The position numbers and the translations under genes were made by a program. Source: Sporolactobacillus pectinivorans (lineage in GTDB: Bacteria > Bacillota > Bacilli > Bacillales > Sporolactobacillaceae). From it: a stretch of 25,802 nucleotides of DNA. How positions within the stretch are numbered: position 1 is the stretch's first letter; each line of letters begins with the position of its first letter. The DNA is taken from NCBI RefSeq assembly GCF_002802965.1, contig NZ_NXGA01000001.1, positions 2,335,965 through 2,361,766 on the forward strand. Direction: 5' to 3'. This document shows, piece by piece, positions 24,232 to 25,802 of this stretch. A model generated the notes under the pieces. That model was not told the origin of the DNA. It saw only the letters and a list, made by a program, of their open reading frames with translations, and ran no database searches.

Positions 24232-25558
24232 AATTTCTAAGTAATTCGACTTTTTCCTGATCCCCGTTTTCGGCATTTAATAGCAGACGATAGGTGTTAT
24301 CGCCCTTCGTTGCAAAGAATTCATAGCATAAAACATTTTTCAGAAGTGAATTCTGAAAAACAGCGAGATGGGTTTCCTTGACTTGCAGATCTTTATTGAT
24401 TTGATGCCGTACCTGCCTCTCTGAAAGTTTCGGCTTGAGCGAGACACCATCGCTTTTATTAAACAAATAATCGGTCTGATCAAATGCGATGATTTCGCCG
24501 TTATCCAGTGCAACTTTCACTTTTACAGAATTGGGATAAAATCTTATATTTCCTTCTTTTTTTACATAGGTCAAAACGGCAACGTTATGATACTGATCCC
24601 TTTTTGTCAGTTCCAATCCAGTCAGATGCCGCATTTGCAAAAAAGCTGCTGCATGCCTAGTTGCATCAAACAGGCTTATTTTCTCTTTCGCCACAGAACG
24701 CCCGGAGATGAACCAGATCACGTGGCCGCCCTTTTTGGTTACAGCTGCGTCCAGCGGCTGGCGATGATTGGGTTCCAGAGTTATTTCATAAGTATCTGTG
24801 AATGAACCTTTTCCGGTTTCGCTTATTTTTTCTACCCGGGCATTCTTCACATTTATCCATTTCTTTAAAGCGCTTGCTGCCTCCTCTTTGCTTAGAATAG
24901 AGCCCGTCATTTTTTTAATTTTTTGTCTCTCGAGTACCATATTGCGTGGGTTTTCCGGGCTGAAGCTTTGTGTATAGTCCGTTGCTTGTCCGTCGATTCT
25001 CTTCAATCCATCGATCACCTGGTTGTCCTGATTCTGCTTTTTTCCTTTTAATGCCCACTCGACATCCATCCATCGCAAATGGTTCACCATAACTTTCCCT
25101 TGGACATCTCTCAGGCCGTCACGTATCCCCCTGGACTCCGAGTACAGCTTTTTCAGGGTTGAATACTCCGACCCGGAAAGTGGCCTGTCGCTGCTCGTTT
25201 TGACTCCTGTATTGTAGGTGAATTCCCCGACATGCGCGAGAAATTCGTTTGTCCGATTAAAAGGGAGCAGTGTTAGTGGCAGCTCATTTGCAGCTGCATG
25301 TGCGAGCGTGCTTAGCCTCCACGTCTCAACGAGCTGCGGCCGCATCGTCTTGCGTGATTGCATAGCGAGGGACATCCCCAACGACTCTTCAAGTGAATCC
25401 ACATAATAAGCCAGTGCATGAAAAGACTGTTGATAATGATTCTCTGCGTGGATCGTCACCAGATTTTTCATCTTATGCTCCTGATAGCCCCAGACGGCCA
25501 GTGCGAGAATCAGCGCGGTGACCACAGATCCCAAAATGATCAAGTAACGTCTCTTCAT
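24230..25558 (-). CDS. ypeB: spore germination protein YpeB
   Basis: Protein of 442 residues (B. subtilis about 450) required to stabilise and localise the cortex-lytic enzyme SleB in the spore inner membrane region. One N-terminal membrane segment (YLIILGSVVTALILALAVWG, about 5-24) is followed by a long helical domain with repeated hydrophobic and charged heptads. Towards the C terminus are PepSY-type repeats (for example EEAASALKKWINVKN and SLFDATRHAAAFLQM). ATG at 25558 has GGGGGTGG 5-6 nt upstream. It lies 14 bp after sleB, the universal sleB-ypeB pair, and is probably made in the forespore under sigma-G from a promoter outside the window. Confidence 0.94.
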   Translation of the reverse strand: MKRRYLIILGSVVTALILALAVWGYQEHKMKNLVTIHAENHYQQSFHALAYYVDSLEESLGMSLAMQSRKTMRPQLVETWRLSTLAHAAANELPLTLLPFNRTNEFLAHVGEFTYNTGVKTSSDRPLSGSEYSTLKKLYSESRGIRDGLRDVQGKVMVNHLRWMDVEWALKGKKQNQDNQVIDGLKRIDGQATDYTQSFSPENPRNMVLERQKIKKMTGSILSKEEAASALKKWINVKNARVEKISETGKGSFTDTYEITLEPNHRQPLDAAVTKKGGHVIWFISGRSVAKEKISLFDATRHAAAFLQMRHLTGLELTKRDQYHNVAVLTYVKKEGNIRFYPNSVKVKVALDNGEIIAFDQTDYLFNKSDGVSLKPKLSERQVRHQINKDLQVKETHLAVFQNSLLKNVLCYEFFATKGDNTYRLLLNAENGDQEKVELLRN

Positions 25559-25572
25559 TTTTTACCACCCCC

Positions 25573-25802
25573 CTATTTACAGAAAATATGCTTGCCTATT
25601 TTTTCAATCTGGGGACGGGACCAGATCCATGCAGACGTTGCGGTGTCGGGATTGAAATAATAAAGTGCCCCCTGCGATGGATCCCAGCCATTGATCGCGT
25701 CCATGACGGCCTTTTTTGCCATTTCATTCGGCGTCAGCCAGATCTGGCCGTCGGAAACAGCGGTGAACGCACCTGGCTGAAAGATTACATCGGATATGTT
25801 GT
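25573..25802 (-). CDS. sleB: spore cortex-lytic enzyme SleB (3' end only)
   Basis: The C-terminal 75 or so residues are in the window; the gene runs off the right edge. The translated end includes SDVIFQPGAFTAVSDGQIW, NGWDPSQGALYYFNPD and TSAWIWSRPQIEKIGKHIFCK, then TAG at 25575-25573. These are the hallmark of the SleB/CwlJ catalytic domain, a lytic transglycosylase that degrades cortex peptidoglycan carrying muramic lactam during germination. The immediately following ypeB favours SleB over CwlJ. The N-terminal peptidoglycan-binding domain would lie outside the window. Confidence 0.93.
   Translation of the reverse strand, partial: NISDVIFQPGAFTAVSDGQIWLTPNEMAKKAVMDAINGWDPSQGALYYFNPDTATSAWIWSRPQIEKIGKHIFCK

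Overview
The window is a chromosomal housekeeping block from an endospore-forming member of the Bacilli. The evidence is spoIVA, a SpoVIF-like gene, ypjB, ypeB and the 3' end of sleB, together with TRAP (mtrB) and a gene order close to the Bacillus subtilis sleB-to-ypjB region. Every gene I accept is on the minus strand, so biological order runs from high to low coordinates. Differences from B. subtilis, chiefly loss of the cytochrome bc complex block and of most aromatic-pathway genes, would fit a fermentative or microaerophilic spore former such as the Sporolactobacillus group. That placement is inference; I could not search a database.

Layout in transcription order. (1) 25802-23409: spore germination genes sleB (partial) and ypeB, then the PilZ c-di-GMP receptor ypfA. 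(2) 23317-20799: cmk, plsC and a four-domain S1 protein (rpsA/ypfD). (3) 20501-17134: der, plsY, gpsA and a small SpoVIF-like gene, ended by a 28-nt palindromic terminator. (4) 16765-14698: spoIVA and hbs (HU), each with its own terminator. (5) 14379-9407: folE, mtrB, hepS, menG, hepT, ndk and cheR, covering pterin synthesis, the tryptophan-sensing RNA-binding protein, menaquinone synthesis, nucleotide balance and chemotaxis. (6) 9291-4513: a trp operon trpD-C-F-B-A behind a strong sigma-A promoter and a TRAP-type attenuation leader. trpE is absent from the head, and aroF/aroB/aroH and hisC/tyrA/aroE are absent from the flanks. (7) 4284-14: ypiA, ypiB, ypjB, a YugP-type zinc protease and queT.

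The regulation is the most interesting part. The trp leader has seven GAG triplets at about 5-nt spacing, an upstream stem-loop and a clean intrinsic terminator. The TRAP protein that should read it is encoded about 4.5 kb upstream in transcription order, and it carries His at a position that is Arg in the B. subtilis and Geobacillus proteins as I recall them. queT is preceded by a good preQ1-I riboswitch match that runs into its Shine-Dalgarno sequence. The folE-mtrB leader holds an intrinsic terminator nested inside an 8-bp long-range complementarity that competes with a GNRA hairpin next to the ribosome site, a possible uncharacterised riboregulator. I saw no rRNA, tRNA, CRISPR array, insertion sequence or prophage gene. 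I found no defence or otherwise novel multi-gene system; the novelty candidates are cis-regulatory RNAs and a remodelled tryptophan operon.
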